A stretch of 64,000 bases of DNA from the NCBI RefSeq assembly GCF_041734735.1, contig NC_134905.1, positions 10,055,786 to 10,119,785 of the forward strand. Reading direction: 5' to 3'. A program made the position numbers and the translations under genes. Of this stretch, positions 21,931 through 32,498 are shown piece by piece. Under the pieces are notes generated by a model that saw only the letters and a program-made list of their open reading frames with translations, had not been told where the DNA came from and searched no databases. Origin of the DNA: Babylonia areolata. Lineage: Eukaryota > Mollusca > Gastropoda > Neogastropoda > Buccinidae. Within the stretch, counting starts at the first letter, position 1, and each line of letters starts with the position of its first letter.

Positions 21931-22349
21931 TTAAAAAAACCAAACACTTGCATGCACACCACTGAAGATCTAAAGACTTCATATTTGTGTTGTTTTTCAG
22001 TTTATGTGTGTCAAATTATAGATATACCAATTCAGTGATTCACCATGCAGCTAGTTAAAATGGAAAAGAGCAAAATAAAACTCATTCTGTTAATCAATTT
22101 TCTCAAGCACTTAAAAAGGGTGGGGGTGAGGGGGAGAGAAAAAACGAAAGAAATACTGAGACTGATAGAGATTGATTTGATTGATTGATGATTTATTGTC
22201 AAAAGCATTTACAGCCATTTTGACAAGGGGGGATTACAAAAAACAACAACAACTAATTAAGCAAATACCACGAAACACACACCGCAACAACTGTACGCAA
22301 GAAAAGGGTAGGGAAAAAGAACAACAAAAGAGCAAACATGTGGACCATC

Positions 22350-22352
<3 letters not shown>

Positions 22353-22382
<30 letters not shown>
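22353..22382. repeat. GA microsatellite
   Basis: A perfect (GA)n run of about 15 copies. Shortly after it, GACTGATCCTATATACGCTA and CATCACATCTGC (22427-22459) resemble the SINE body at 23982-24104. That is a short, uncertain fragment. Confidence 0.9.
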
Positions 22383-22539
22383 CAGGGAAATGGAGAGACA
22401 GAGGCGTAATTCTCAGAGCGTGCGGACTGATCCTATATACGCTACATCACATCTGCTATAAAAGAAAAAGGATCTGGACCAAGAAGAAAAGAGATGGAAA
22501 TGACACGAACAGACACAGACACACATAAAACAAACAATG

Positions 22540-22800
22540 CCTCCAAAGGCTGTGATTGGCTAATCTGACAATCACTCGTCTTCCCCCAACCAATCAGCGT
22601 GCTCCCCATGCTCAGCAGTTTCTAGAGTCTGTGACTGGCTAGTCCCAAGCACGCCCTTTTCCTCCAACAACCAATCAGCATTTTGCTTAGCTGCTTCCAT
22701 CTTGTCACGTGACAGCAGGAAACAAGCCGCCCCCATGTCCAGGAAAGCTGCAGACAGGATCGTGATTCCTGGAGGAACAGAGAAGATGGTGAAGAAATTA
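22540..22800. promoter_or_regulatory. CCAAT/E-box cluster or a minus-strand terminal exon
   Basis: Two readings compete. As a promoter: three CCAAT-type motifs (GATTGGCTAATC near 22553, AACCAATCAG near 22590 and AACCAATCAG near 22669) and the E-box GTCACGTGAC (22704-22713) lie within 160 bases. As an exon on the minus strand: a strong acceptor (CTTCACCATCTTCTCTGTTC then CTCCAG, ending near 22772) opens a frame of about 65 codons that contains LSAAFLDMGAACFLLSRDKM and stops at 22572. I do not recognise the protein, and no partner exon was found. I slightly favour the promoter or repeat reading. Confidence 0.35.
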
Positions 22801-23043
22801 ACCCATTGATTGCTGAAACGCGATGGAATGAGATCAGTGTTTCGCATGTCACAGTGAAGTGTAATTACTACTTTTTGCATTGGCGTCTTTTTTTTCTGTT
22901 TTTTTTTCTTCTTTTTTTTCTGAACAAAAGTAATGCAGTCCCAAAAGGAAGAAGTTGAGATAATTAAAATAAAAATTAAAAAAAAGAAAGAAAGAAAAAA
23001 CAAACAAACAAAAAACAGAAAATGAAAAAGGTGACTGGCAACC

Positions 23044-23330
23044 TGACATGTAAGCTCAATGTTATCTCAGGCAACAGCTCTCCACTGACGTAAGCTCAGT
23101 GTTATCTCAGGCGACAGCTCTCCACTGACGTAAGCTCAGTGTTATCTCAGGCGACAGCTCTCCACTGACGTAAGCTCAATGTTATCTCAGGCAACAGCTC
23201 TCCACTGACGTAAGCTCAGTGTTATCTCAGGCGACAGCTCTTCACTGACGTAAGCTCAGTGTTATCTCAGGCGACAGCTCTCCACTGACGTAAGCTCAGT
23301 GTTATCTCAGGCGACAGCTCTTCACTGACG
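23044..23330 (+). repeat. 40-bp tandem repeat, about 7 units
   Basis: The unit reads TGACGTAAGCTCAGTGTTAT then CTCAGGCGACAGCTCTCCAC. Units differ at a handful of positions (AAT/AGT, GCAAC/GCGAC, TCCAC/TTCAC). Each junction contains TGACGTAA, a CRE/bZIP-like site. No coding potential was seen. Confidence 0.95.
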
Positions 23331-23486
23331 AACATACTCGTTACCAGCAGTCAAGGCGTTAAAGGCAAAATCTAAAATAGTCTGGTTGGCCATTGTATTT
23401 GTAGTGAAGTTGGTTATTTTAAAACCAGGCACAACGATATGAAATAATTTAGATTTGTCACTGTACTGAAACAGTGAAAATCAATG

Positions 23487-23487
<1 letters not shown>

Positions 23488-23533
<46 letters not shown>

Positions 23534-23552
23534 ACACACACACACACACACA
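23488..23552. repeat. CA microsatellite
   Basis: A nearly pure (CA)n run of about 32 copies with one TA interruption. It creates spurious ORFs on both strands. Confidence 0.95.
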
Positions 23553-23577
23553 ATATCGTGTCTGAATATACTCCCCG

Positions 23578-23740
23578 GCGGGTAAGTTTAGGCACGTGCC
23601 CAAACTCACTCCCCCAATCGCACAGGGAGGTGGAAATAGGCATGAGCCTTTATTTAGCCCTTGGTCTGGAGTCACTCCCCAAGGCACGTGCCCATAATGA
23701 TCCCCCGGAGAGGGATTTCGGGAGGCGAGTGGTCATGTCA
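23578..23740. repeat. repeat block with two copies of palindrome GGCACGTGCC
   Basis: The perfect 10-bp palindrome GGCACGTGCC occurs at 23591-23600 and again at 23682-23691. Each is associated with CACTCCCC and other GC-rich words. The surroundings look like a decayed repeat with internal inverted similarity. The following 23790-23960 is A/T-rich (TTTA)n-like sequence. Confidence 0.5.
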
Positions 23741-23981
23741 AATGCCCTTTATAAAGTTATTTCAGATGTGTTTTCAGATTGAGTTAACAGTCTGCTTATG
23801 TATTTATTCATCTATTTATCTATATATTTATATGTTTGGGTTTTTTCATTTATTTATTTATCTATTTATTTATTAATATTTTTGCATTTATTTACTGTTT
23901 TATCGAATCATTAATTTAATTACTTATCAGTTCATTCACTTTTGTATCTTATTTTACTTCATTTCTTTTATTTTCCCACAA

Positions 23982-24104
23982 GGTCTGAGAAAGCGAGTTG
24001 GGTTGCGCTGCTGGTCAGGCATCTGCTTAACAGATGTGGTGTAGCGTATATGGATTTGTCCGAACGCAGTGACGTCTCCTTGAGCAATTGAACTGAACTT
24101 AAGA
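23982..24104 (-). repeat. SINE-like element, minus strand
   Basis: Read on the minus strand it gives GCTCAAGGAGACGTCACTGC, GTTCGGACAAATCCATATAC, GCTACACCACATCTG and AAGCAGATGCCTGACCAGCA. I recall this as the body of a very common gastropod SINE. A second, more diverged copy with an A-rich tail is at 28988-29240. No internal promoter boxes are identified with confidence. Confidence 0.55.
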
Positions 24105-24154
24105 CGTGTGTACATTGTATGTTGCTGTTCGAGCCAAATTGGGCCATTTTCCTA

Positions 24155-24560
24155 TTGGAGTGTTGGCCTACTGTAACGGGTCCGCTTAAGAAGCGAGAAT
24201 CTGAGCTCACTGGTTGGAATTCCACAGTCGCCAATATTTTCTCCCCCTCCACTAGACCTTGAGTGGTGATCTGGACGCTAGTCATTCGGATGAGACGATA
24301 AACCGAGGTCCTGTGTGCACCATGCATTTAGCGCATGTAAGAGGACCTACGGCAAGAAAAGGGTTGTCCCCGGGAAAATTTTGTAGAAAAATGAAGTTCC
24401 ATAGGAAAACAAATAAAACTAAAGGCAGAAAAAAAGAGAGAAAAGGTAGCGCTCTGTGTAGCGACGCGTTCTCCATGGGGACAGCAGCCCGAATTTTACA
24501 CAGAGAAATCTGTTGTAACAAAAAGATGAGAAATCCGTTGTGACAAAAAGAATGAGACAA
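24155..24560 (+). repeat. tRNA-derived SINE, near full length
   Basis: The head looks tRNA-like, with a box-A-like TGGCCTACTGTAACGGGTCC (24162-24181) and a box-B-like GGTTGGAATTC (24212-24222). The body carries GGATGAGACGATAAACCGAG, AAAAGGGTTGTCCCCGGGAA, then CAGCCCGAATTTTACACAGA, and a short repeated tail (GTTGTAACAAAAAG). Two relatives are in the window: 59930-60330 on the minus strand and a fragment at 39272-39400. The shared block order shows a single family. Confidence 0.75.
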
Positions 24561-24639
24561 TATTGAATGTTGTATTTCATGTCCTATTGAGAATAGTTTT
24601 AGTAACAGAAGTTCGATTGAGCAGTGATATTTAAAAAAA

Positions 24640-25360
24640 AAAAATGTTTGGAATATGGATTATAGTCAAGAATTGTCCCAGTAAATTGTTTGATGTCGTT
24701 ATCAGGTACATACCTAAAAAAGCTCTAGAAATGATTGGTGTGAATATCAACGAAGCTCTGGAGGTATTTAGCAACTGTATCCGAGATTGTGCAACATATA
24801 ATTATGAAGAAGTATTTAAGAGTAGATCATAATGAACGAAATGAGGGTTGGTTTGATTGGGAATGTAGGATTGGCTGGACGAAGGTTTGTAGATTGTTGA
24901 GAAAGTGTAGATGTGTTTTAGATAATGATACTGTGCCATGTGTAAGACAAGAGAATATCAAAACACTTTAGTCAGAAAACAGAAGTTGCTTAATAAGAAT
25001 CTTTTGGACGGTCTTGAGTGTTCTATAATTACCAAAATTTTTTGGAAAATATTAAACAATTTCTTTCAAAAGAAGGAACCCAAGAATGATATTTCTACTG
25101 AATAACGGTTTGAACTTTATTTTAGCCTTACTTACTAAAGATTCATCATGTGATAACGACGAATATGAGTAAGCAGATGCAGAGAATCATTCCATGAATA
25201 GCCCTATTGTAAGCGAGGAAGTTCTTTTTGCATATAGGGGGAAGAAAGGATGGAATCATTGGGGAATTCCTAAAAACTTGTGAACTGACAAAATAATTTC
25301 GTAAACCTTTTCAAGAAACTATTTGATAGGGGCATTTAACAAAATATTTAGAACAATCCT
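24640..25360 (+). pseudogene. LINE fragment, endonuclease-RT linker region
   Basis: Pieces in several frames read as the region between endonuclease and RT of a non-LTR element: IPKKALEMIGVNINEALEVF (about 24709-24768), LLRKCRCVLDNDTVPCVRQE (24891-24950), then LLTKDSSCDNDEYE (near 25128-25169) and RT-block-1-like words near 25230-25270. It is badly decayed, with five or more breaks. It is cut at 25361, where copy A of the I-like LINE begins. Confidence 0.6.
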
Positions 25361-26161
25361 CCCGGGGGGTCACTACCTTGTCGTGGTCGGGAGGCTTAGT
25401 GGCCGGGGACATCAGTGCTTCTGAGGGTTTACTGCTCTAGTCCCAAGTCTTAATTGACAGCCTACATAGCCATTGTAGCTGTTCAGGCTGAATAAGTGGT
25501 GGGTTTTTTGTTTGTTTGTTTGTTTTTTGTACTGATGCCCCTGATAGGGCTTCCCGTGCCGAACAGGTCGTGAGTGAGGCCCAAACTAAAAGTGACCCAC
25601 TGTTTTTTTTATATTCTCTCTTCTTTTTACCGCCTCTTTTCTGTCTCCAGCTCCCCATTAAGCCTTATTTTCCACATTCTTTTTTCCCTGCGGCCTTCTT
25701 CAGGCCCGCCGTGTTTGCCGTGCGGCGCGACCTGTGATGGAGGGGAATGAGATCCTGGGGATTGAGAGAGCACGTTGCTCTCAACACGTCCCTTTGGCTC
25801 GGACCTCTCCTAAGACAGACGGCACACATTGGCCCGTGTGTGTCAATCGGCTACCCCTTCGTGGGGCTGGGTCAAGACTGGCAGTTTAGAGTCCCTGGGA
25901 GCTGGGCATGATCGGGGGGAACGCGTTGGAGCTAGACCGTTGGTCGTATGTCCCTCCCGAAACCTGGAAGGGGTCAAGCTGGTGTTCCCTTGACCCTGGC
26001 CCCTAAGTTGGACCCCATGGTGGGTGGGTAAGGGAGGGATGAATTAACGACCCAAAAAACCATGGCTTCTATCCAGTCACCCCCCCCCCCCCCACCCCCA
26101 CCCCACCCCTAAATTTGCAAAAAGAAGGAGACAAGGAACGGATAATGTCTCGGACTCCGAT

Positions 26162-27336
26162 TTGGAGGTCGGTGAGACCTCTGGATATTGGCCGTCGTGG
26201 CTTGTGGTGGAGGGCACTGATGATGACAAGCCCTTGTCGGCTCTCAGCCCCTTCGCCATCCAGAAAGGCTTCCAATGTTTAGCAGGCGCACTGAAGTCTA
26301 TCAAGAGGTTCAGGAACGGAACGTTTCTGGTGGAGACGACATCAAGAAGGCAGATACAGCTTCTGCTTAAAGCTGCCACTTTTGTGGATGGGGCGGTGAA
26401 GGTCTCCCCTCACAAAGGACTGAACTGCTCGAAGGGGGTCATCAGATGCCCGGAGTTGAGAGGAGTGTCTGATGCAGAGATTAAGAGCAAGCTGTCCTCT
26501 CAGGGAGTGACAGATGTTTACAGGGTGACAGTAAGGAAGGGGTCGGACAGAGTCCCGACCAACACATTCTTCCTCACCTTCTGCTGCCCAAATGTCCCCA
26601 AGGACATACGAGTCAGATACCTGCAGGTGAACGTAAGTCTGTACGTGCCGTCTCCTCTACGGTGCTTCAAGTGTCAGAAATTCGGACACGTGCGGGACCG
26701 CTGCGGGAGGAAGAGGCGTGTGGCACCTGTTCAAAGGCGGCGCACCAGGGCAAGTGCATCAGTCCAGCCCGTTGTGTGAACTGCGGAGGCAGCCACCCGT
26801 CTTCGTCTAAAGACTGCCCCACCTGGAAAAAAGAAAAAGAAATCCAGAAGGTGAAGACGGAGAAGAAAATATCGTTCTTTGAGGCCCGTAAGTTAGTGGA
26901 GGCTACATTGCCTAAGGCAGGACTGTCATACGCTTCTGTCGTCAGATCCAGGATGGTGGACGTTGCGATCCAGACAACGTCCACAGGGACGCAGACGGAC
27001 GCCATACCGACCTTGGTAAAACCATTGGCCTTGGGTGGAGGCACTGTATCCGCCCCTTCCAATCCTGTACGGCGGTCCTCAGGGGCTGCTGAGCAGGGGG
27101 GGAAAGCCTCGGGCGGAGGCATGGTGAACGCCTCCCGTCCCCTCCCCCCTCGTCCCACCCCTCGTCTGCCTGCCCCTCGGGCTGGTGGGAGTGCCCAGAA
27201 ACCCCCCGCACCTCCAAAACCCAAGGAGGGGAGGGTTGCGGCCTCGGCGGGGTCGGGGAATACAAAAAATAGATATGCGGTCTTGGCCGACCTTGAGCCA
27301 CCGCAAGCAGACGAGCAGGAGGTAGCGATGGATTAG
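26162..27336 (+). pseudogene. gag-like ORF1 of copy A, three CCHC knuckles
   Basis: ORF1 proteins of this type coat the element RNA. The first frame (26162-26779) carries PLSALSPFAIQKGFQCLAGA and an RRM-like region (GVSDAEIKSKLSSQGVTDVY, then VTVRKGSDRVPTNTFFLTFC). Next comes a knuckle CFKCQKFGHVRDRC (Cys-X2-Cys-X4-His-X4-Cys). A one-base loss just after it, relative to copy B, moves the second and third knuckles (CGTCSKAAHQGKC and CVNCGGSHPSSSKDC) into the overlapping frame 26662-27336. That frame ends with a Pro/Ala-rich tail and the stop. Confidence 0.85.
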
Positions 27337-27363
27337 GCTGCTGCTTTATTTTTAACCTTTTAA

Positions 27364-28071
27364 ATGGCGGTCATTCATTGGAACATCCGTGGGGTTTATG
27401 CCAATCTCCAGAAACTCCAGTTGCTTTGTCGTGCTTTGAAACTTTCAGTGCTGGCGCTGCAAGAGACTCCACAAAGAGATGGCAAGTTTTTATCTCTCTC
27501 TGGTTTTAACTCCATTTCTAAACCTGCTCAACTGAAGCAAGAGGGATTGATGGAAGGTGTCGCTCTTTTTATACATAAGTCCCTTTTACATAGTACAGTT
27601 CCTCTTACCACCCCTTTACAGGCGGTGGCAGTCACACTTAAGAAAACCATCACTGTCTGTTCTCTGTATCTTCCTCCTTCCGTCCATGTTCTGAGGCAGG
27701 ACCTCATGACCCTTGTCGACCATCTCCCACGACCGTTCATACTGTTGGGCGACTTCAATGGCCACTCCCTGCTCTGGGGAAGTGAGGTGACATCAGCCCG
27801 AGGTCTTCTTTTGGAGAATCTTCTTTCTGATATGGACCTGTGTTGTCTTAACGACAAGTCACCCACTTACCTTCATCTACCTTCTGGGAAGCTCTCGTGT
27901 TTAGATCTGTTGGTCTGGGATCCATCGTTGGTCCTGGACTATGAGTGGAAAGTGCACGACGATCTGCACGGAAGTGACCACTTTCCTGTCGTCCTCCATT
28001 CCACAGATGGGGAAGAGTGGAGCTGCAGGAAGAAACAGTCTTACAAAGCAAGGATCCTGCTGACACTCTGA
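27364..28071 (+). pseudogene. endonuclease domain of ORF2, copy A
   Basis: The frame opens MAVIHWNIRGVYANLQKLQL. It has ALQETPQRDG (catalytic Glu), FILLGDFNGHSLLWGSE (Asp/Asn), LSCLDLLVWDP and GSDHFPVVLH (Asp-His), so all the endonuclease signature residues are present. The frame breaks at about 28040 (SYKARILLTL, stop), where copy A lacks a segment of roughly 80 bases that copy B retains. Copy B instead lacks the SDH segment retained here. Confidence 0.88.
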
Positions 28072-28828
28072 CACAGATCAGTTTAGATTGCGCCAAAGCA
28101 GCAGTCCCATCGTCTGCCTCCAAGCCTTAGATGCCAAGAACGCCCTGGTTCAACGCTGAATGTCGGGATGCACGTAAGTCTCGGAAGAGAACACAACGGC
28201 GCGTCTTTTGGAGACTGGATACCGATAGCGTTCAAACCCATCAACAGCTGAGGGCGAAAGCCAGGTATGTTTTTAAAAAGAGCCAGAGAAAATCATGGAG
28301 AGATTTTTGCTCTTCCTTAACCTCCAACACACCCAAGAAGAAAGTGTGGAGGGTTTTAAAAAAAATTAAGGGCAAAAAGGGTCTGCCCAACTTTTCACCA
28401 TCTTAAGCTCTCAGACGCTCTTATCACAGAGAAGAAAGCAGTTGCTAATTTGCTAGCCTCCACAATCGAACTGAACTCTAGATCTGCCAACAAATCTGCT
28501 CTGTTTCTCAAAACCAAAAACCTGAAAGAAAAAACACCCAGCAACTTCTCTTCCGGCAACACAGAGAGCTACAACCTTCCTTTCACTATGAATGAACTAA
28601 AATCTGCCCTTCAGACCTGCATGGATTCCTCTCAAGGAATGGACGCGGTCCATTATAAACTTTTAAAACATCTTCCCGAAACCTCTGGACACCCTGCTCA
28701 AAGTTTACAACCACATCTGGATCACAGGCTTTTTTCCACCCTCCTGGCGGAAAGCTCTCATAATCCCGGTGCCAAAACCGGGAAAAGACCCCTCAGACCC
28801 CTCCAACTACCGCCCAATAGCACTGACC
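28072..28828 (+). pseudogene. RT N-terminal part of ORF2, copy A
   Basis: The frame at 28131-28406 gives PRTPWFNAECRDARKSRKRT and FKKSQRKSWRDFCSSLTSNT, the linker before RT. A frame change follows, then 28450 onward gives NLPFTMNELKSALQTCMDSS and further shifts up to NYRPIALT at 28808-28828, where the gap begins. Three or more breaks are visible. Confidence 0.8.
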
Positions 28829-28928
28829 NNNNNNNNNNNNNNNNNNNNNNNNNNNNNNNNNNNNNNNNNNNNNNNNNNNNNNNNNNNNNNNNNNNNNNNN
28901 NNNNNNNNNNNNNNNNNNNNNNNNNNNN
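28829..28928. other. assembly gap of exactly 100 N
   Basis: One hundred Ns, the conventional size for a scaffold join of unknown length. It falls inside RT block 2 of copy A. The sequence after it is a SINE and not the rest of that LINE. Confidence 0.99.
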
Positions 28929-28987
28929 GTCCCCACGTCAGTCTTCGACTTCTTAGGGATGGATTCGACCCGGGTCCATGATAGTCT

Positions 28988-29114
28988 TCTGGCGCCGATC
29001 AGTTTCAGTTTCAGTAGTCGTAGGCGTCACTGCTTTCGGTCAAACCTTTTCGTACCCCACGCCAAGCAGATGCCTGCCAGAGCGAACCCAACGGCTTATT
29101 TTCACCCCTTTGAG

Positions 29115-29147
<33 letters not shown>

Positions 29148-29240
29148 ACCCCAAAAAAAAAAAAAAAAAAACCAAAAACAAAAACAAAACAAAAAAAACA
29201 AAAAAAAAAAAAAAAAAACAAAAAAAAAAAACAAACGGGG
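28988..29240 (+). repeat. SINE copy with long A-rich tail
   Basis: CCGATCAGTTTCAGTTTCAG, GTAGGCGTCACTGCTTTCGG and CAAGCAGATGCCTGCCAGAG match the SINE body at 23982-24104. It ends near 29112 in a long poly(A) broken by single C's, up to about 29232. Long homopolymer next to a gap is also a likely cause of assembly failure here. The next 500 bases (29241-29800) are A-rich, then C/A-rich, with a loosely repeated C-rich segment (29515-29620 and 29690-29800). Confidence 0.65.
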
Positions 29241-29799
29241 GGAATAAAAAATAGTAGCTTGCATAAATAAAAATAAAAAATAATTAAAAATATAGAAAAA
29301 GGTTTAGTGTAATAATTTGTAATTAATAAAAGATAAAAATAAAACATAAAAAAAAAATAAATAAAAAAAGAAAAAAATGGTGATAAAAAAGCGAATAAAT
29401 GTAAATTGAAGAAACCCTTCACAATACACCCACAATGAAAACGAAATGCCCCAAAAACATGCAGTTTCACATATATGAAAGCACAGTCAAATAATTAAAG
29501 TACATGAGCTCCCAAACAACCCACACCACGCATTACCGTTTCACCCCCTTACCCCCCCCTCCACACACTCATTTCTAGTTAAGTTATCGCGCTTCCACGG
29601 CACACACACAACACAAACAACACTCAAGAGCGAACACTATTGTCAAGACATTGAAAGACAGTCAAATACATATAAACGTACTGAGTCCAACACACACAAC
29701 ACACCACACAACACATTCCTTGCACCTCCCCCTAAACCCCCCCCACACACTCATTTTAGTCTACTTTTCGCAGCTTCCCCGGCAGCACACACCACACAA

Positions 29800-32384
29800 A
29801 TCACTGGGCCCCGGACCGTCTGGCGGTTTCCTCAGTTTTGGCGCCATCCTCCCAAGATACAGCGTGGACACTTTCTTCCCTTTGGGCATGATGGAGTCCA
29901 CGACCTCTCTTCCCCTGGAAGGGTTTTTCCCGCGCCCTCTCCGAGGGACTGAGGGTTTCGCTGGGCCCAGGCCCAGCCAGGGATACCCCGTTTGTCTGGG
30001 GCGAGTGGTTCCTCGAGGTGATATCAGAGTGGTTAATCAGCCCCCTTCGGACACAGGGAGTGCCCATAGTTCCCCACCTACTCTTCAGGTGGCACTCTTC
30101 ATAGACGCCTCCTCCCTGGGCTGGGGAGCCCACATGGACTCACTCCATGCAGCAGGGACTTGGTCCCCGGAGGAGCGCGTATGCCACATCAATGTTCTGG
30201 AACTGGAGGCAGTTCGCAGGGCTCTCCTGCACTTCATGGGGGAGGCCACTGGCAAGACCATCCGCTTGTTCACGGACAAGACGACGGTCGCATGTTATGT
30301 GAACAAATGGGGGGGAGCGCACTCGACAGACCTCTCCCTGCGGACTGAGGCTCTCCTCCGTTGGTGCCACAGCAAGGGCATTCCACTTTCAGCGAGACAC
30401 TTAGCGGGAAAAAACCAACATCTTGCAGATGCTCTCAGCAGGTCCCAAGAGTGTCATATGCACAGAGTGCTCCCTGGACAAGGACAGCCTTCAGTGGGTG
30501 TGGGAACAGTGGTTTCGGCCGATGGTGGACCTTGTTCAACAAGAGACTTCCCACTTAGTCTCTTCGGTTGCCGACCCAGAAGCGTGGGCAGTGGATGCTC
30601 TCTCTCTAGACTGGAGCAGTCTGATTGCCTCCGCGTTTCCTCCCTTTCCAATTCTGTCCAAGGTGATACGGAAAGACAGATTGGAACACCCGCAGCTGAT
30701 CATTGCGCCGAAATGGCCAGCCCAGACCTGGTTTCCGGACCTTTAGTCCCTGACACATGTTTCCACCCCTGGAACTTGAAACCAAATCTCATCTGCTGAG
30801 GCAGCCTCGCTCGGGCACTCCTCATTCCAATCCTCAACTGCTCCACCAGCACGCATGGCTGCTGTGCGGTCGGAACTGTCAACATCACCATTGAAGTCCT
30901 CGACCCCTCGGTCGGCCTCTGTGTCGGCTGCGCTGACCCAGGGGTGTGCCTCCTCTCACCTCCTCTCCATAGTCCCCAGAGCAAGGAGGCAGGGAACGGA
31001 GACTTTGTATGACTTTCGCTGGAAGAAATGGTTGCGGTGGTGTACAGCTCAGGGCATTCCCCCTACGAACCCTACAAGCATGCAGCTGGCCAACTTTCTG
31101 GCTCTCTGCTCCTCGGTTCTCATCCTGTCTGCTAGTTCTGTGTGAGGGTACAGGTCTGCCATCTGTACCACAATGCAAACAGCTAGGTGGTCCCGCCTTT
31201 GAAGCGGATTTCCTGCTCAGAGAGGTGGCTAGGGGTGCCCCTCGGAAGGAAGCTAGAGACCCCAGAAGAGTGCCCCTCTGGGACTTGTTCCTGGTGCTGG
31301 ATTTCATTCGAAAACAGCCCTTCCAACCATTGGGGACTATTCCTTTTGACATCCCCACCCTCAAGACCACTTTCCTTCTGTGGCTGGCCACAGGCAGTCG
31401 TAGAAGTGAGCTGCATGGTCTTAGTGGAATGCCACAAGATCTGGCCTTCCACAGAGATGGTTCCATCACTATTCGTTTCCTTCCAGAGTTTCTGGCTAAG
31501 AACCAAGACCCTGAGGTTCCTTTCCCCTCTCTGAGGGTCAGACCTTTGTCTGATATTCTTGCCCAAGATGATGCGGATAGGCACCTCTGCCCTGTTCGGT
31601 GTCTCAAATATTATTGGGATAGGTCTCGCCATAGGCGTTCTTCTCAGAGGCGTCTGCTCATCTCCCTCAATGAGAATTACAAGAAAGACATCGCTGCAGG
31701 CACCATTTCCCGCTGGGTTTCCCAAGTCATTCGTAGAGCTTACTCTCATGCACACAGGGATATCAGCTGTCTTCATCCCAGAGCACACGAAGTGCTGACC
31801 ATAGCTACTTCGGCTGCTTTCCAGCACTGAGTACCAACGCAGCATGTCTTGGAGGCAGCCTTCTGGCGGTCTGAGAATCCCTTCATCAACTTCTACCTCA
31901 GGAATTTCCGTATGACCAGGGCTGACGGTTCCAAGGGGATTTCCTTTGTCGCGGCTAACACTGCCGTCTCAGTTACAAGGGCTCCCCATACGAACCAGTA
32001 GGCGTTGCCCTCCTCCATTTGCTTTAAATTCTGCATCAGTTTGACATGGTACAGTATATGACACCAAAAGGAGGAGTTTGTATTATACTCCATGTTTGGT
32101 GTTACATATACTTACCATGTCAAACTCGAATGCCCGCCCGTCCGTCCCCGCGTCTCCACCGTGGTTCTCATGGGGCATTTTGGTTCATGGCCACAGAATG
32201 ATTCAGCGCTTATAGCTTTTAGAGGCGTTTGATTGGCTGAGAGCGGGCGGGCCCATCTTGTCACTGTTAGCCGCGCAAAATTTGGCCAAGCAGAGCAAAC
32301 CAATAGGCCTAGTTTGCATCAGTTTGACATGGTAAGTATATGTAACACCAAACATGGAGTATAATACAAACTCCTCCTTTTACT
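29800..32384 (+). mobile_element. DIRS-type tyrosine-recombinase retrotransposon fossil, 3' part
   Basis: A partial DIRS-like element. From left to right: the end of a reverse-transcriptase region, an RNase H domain (about 30080-30470), a tyrosine recombinase (about 30850-31830), then the terminal repeat system (about 32030-32384). The terminal region shows the family's inverted and internally complementary repeats as a long near-palindrome. Those repeats and the RNase H plus recombinase order identify the group. The 5' part (gag and most of RT) is absent. It is broken, with a few visible interruptions, and looks moderately old. It supplies no host function. Confidence 0.82.
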
Positions 32385-32498
32385 TTCAAGCATAGTTAGC
32401 AACAGAGTGACCTTGTGGCATAAGACAGACATATGCAACTCATACCTCTGTGACTCATATCTTGTGACATCTGGACCAAAATTATCCCATTCTCAGGA

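Larger units (their letters stand above)
25361..28828 (+). mobile_element. I-like LINE, copy A, cut by the assembly gap
   Basis: This is a long copy of a two-ORF LINE, closely matching copy B on the minus strand at 50721-56554. The leader begins TCCCGGGGGGTCACTACCTT and includes a G/C-rich block ending in a run of C's near 26080-26100. ORF1 (26162-27336) is gag-like. ORF2 begins with an endonuclease at 27364 and stops inside RT block 2 at the gap. Homology to copy B implies more RT and an RNase H should follow, but none is present beyond the gap. The clade assignment (I/Nimb-like) rests on copy B's RNase H. Confidence 0.85.

Noticed and set aside
28959-29270. Lysine-rich ORFs downstream of the gap
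   Set aside because: These are translations of the SINE's interrupted poly(A) tail.
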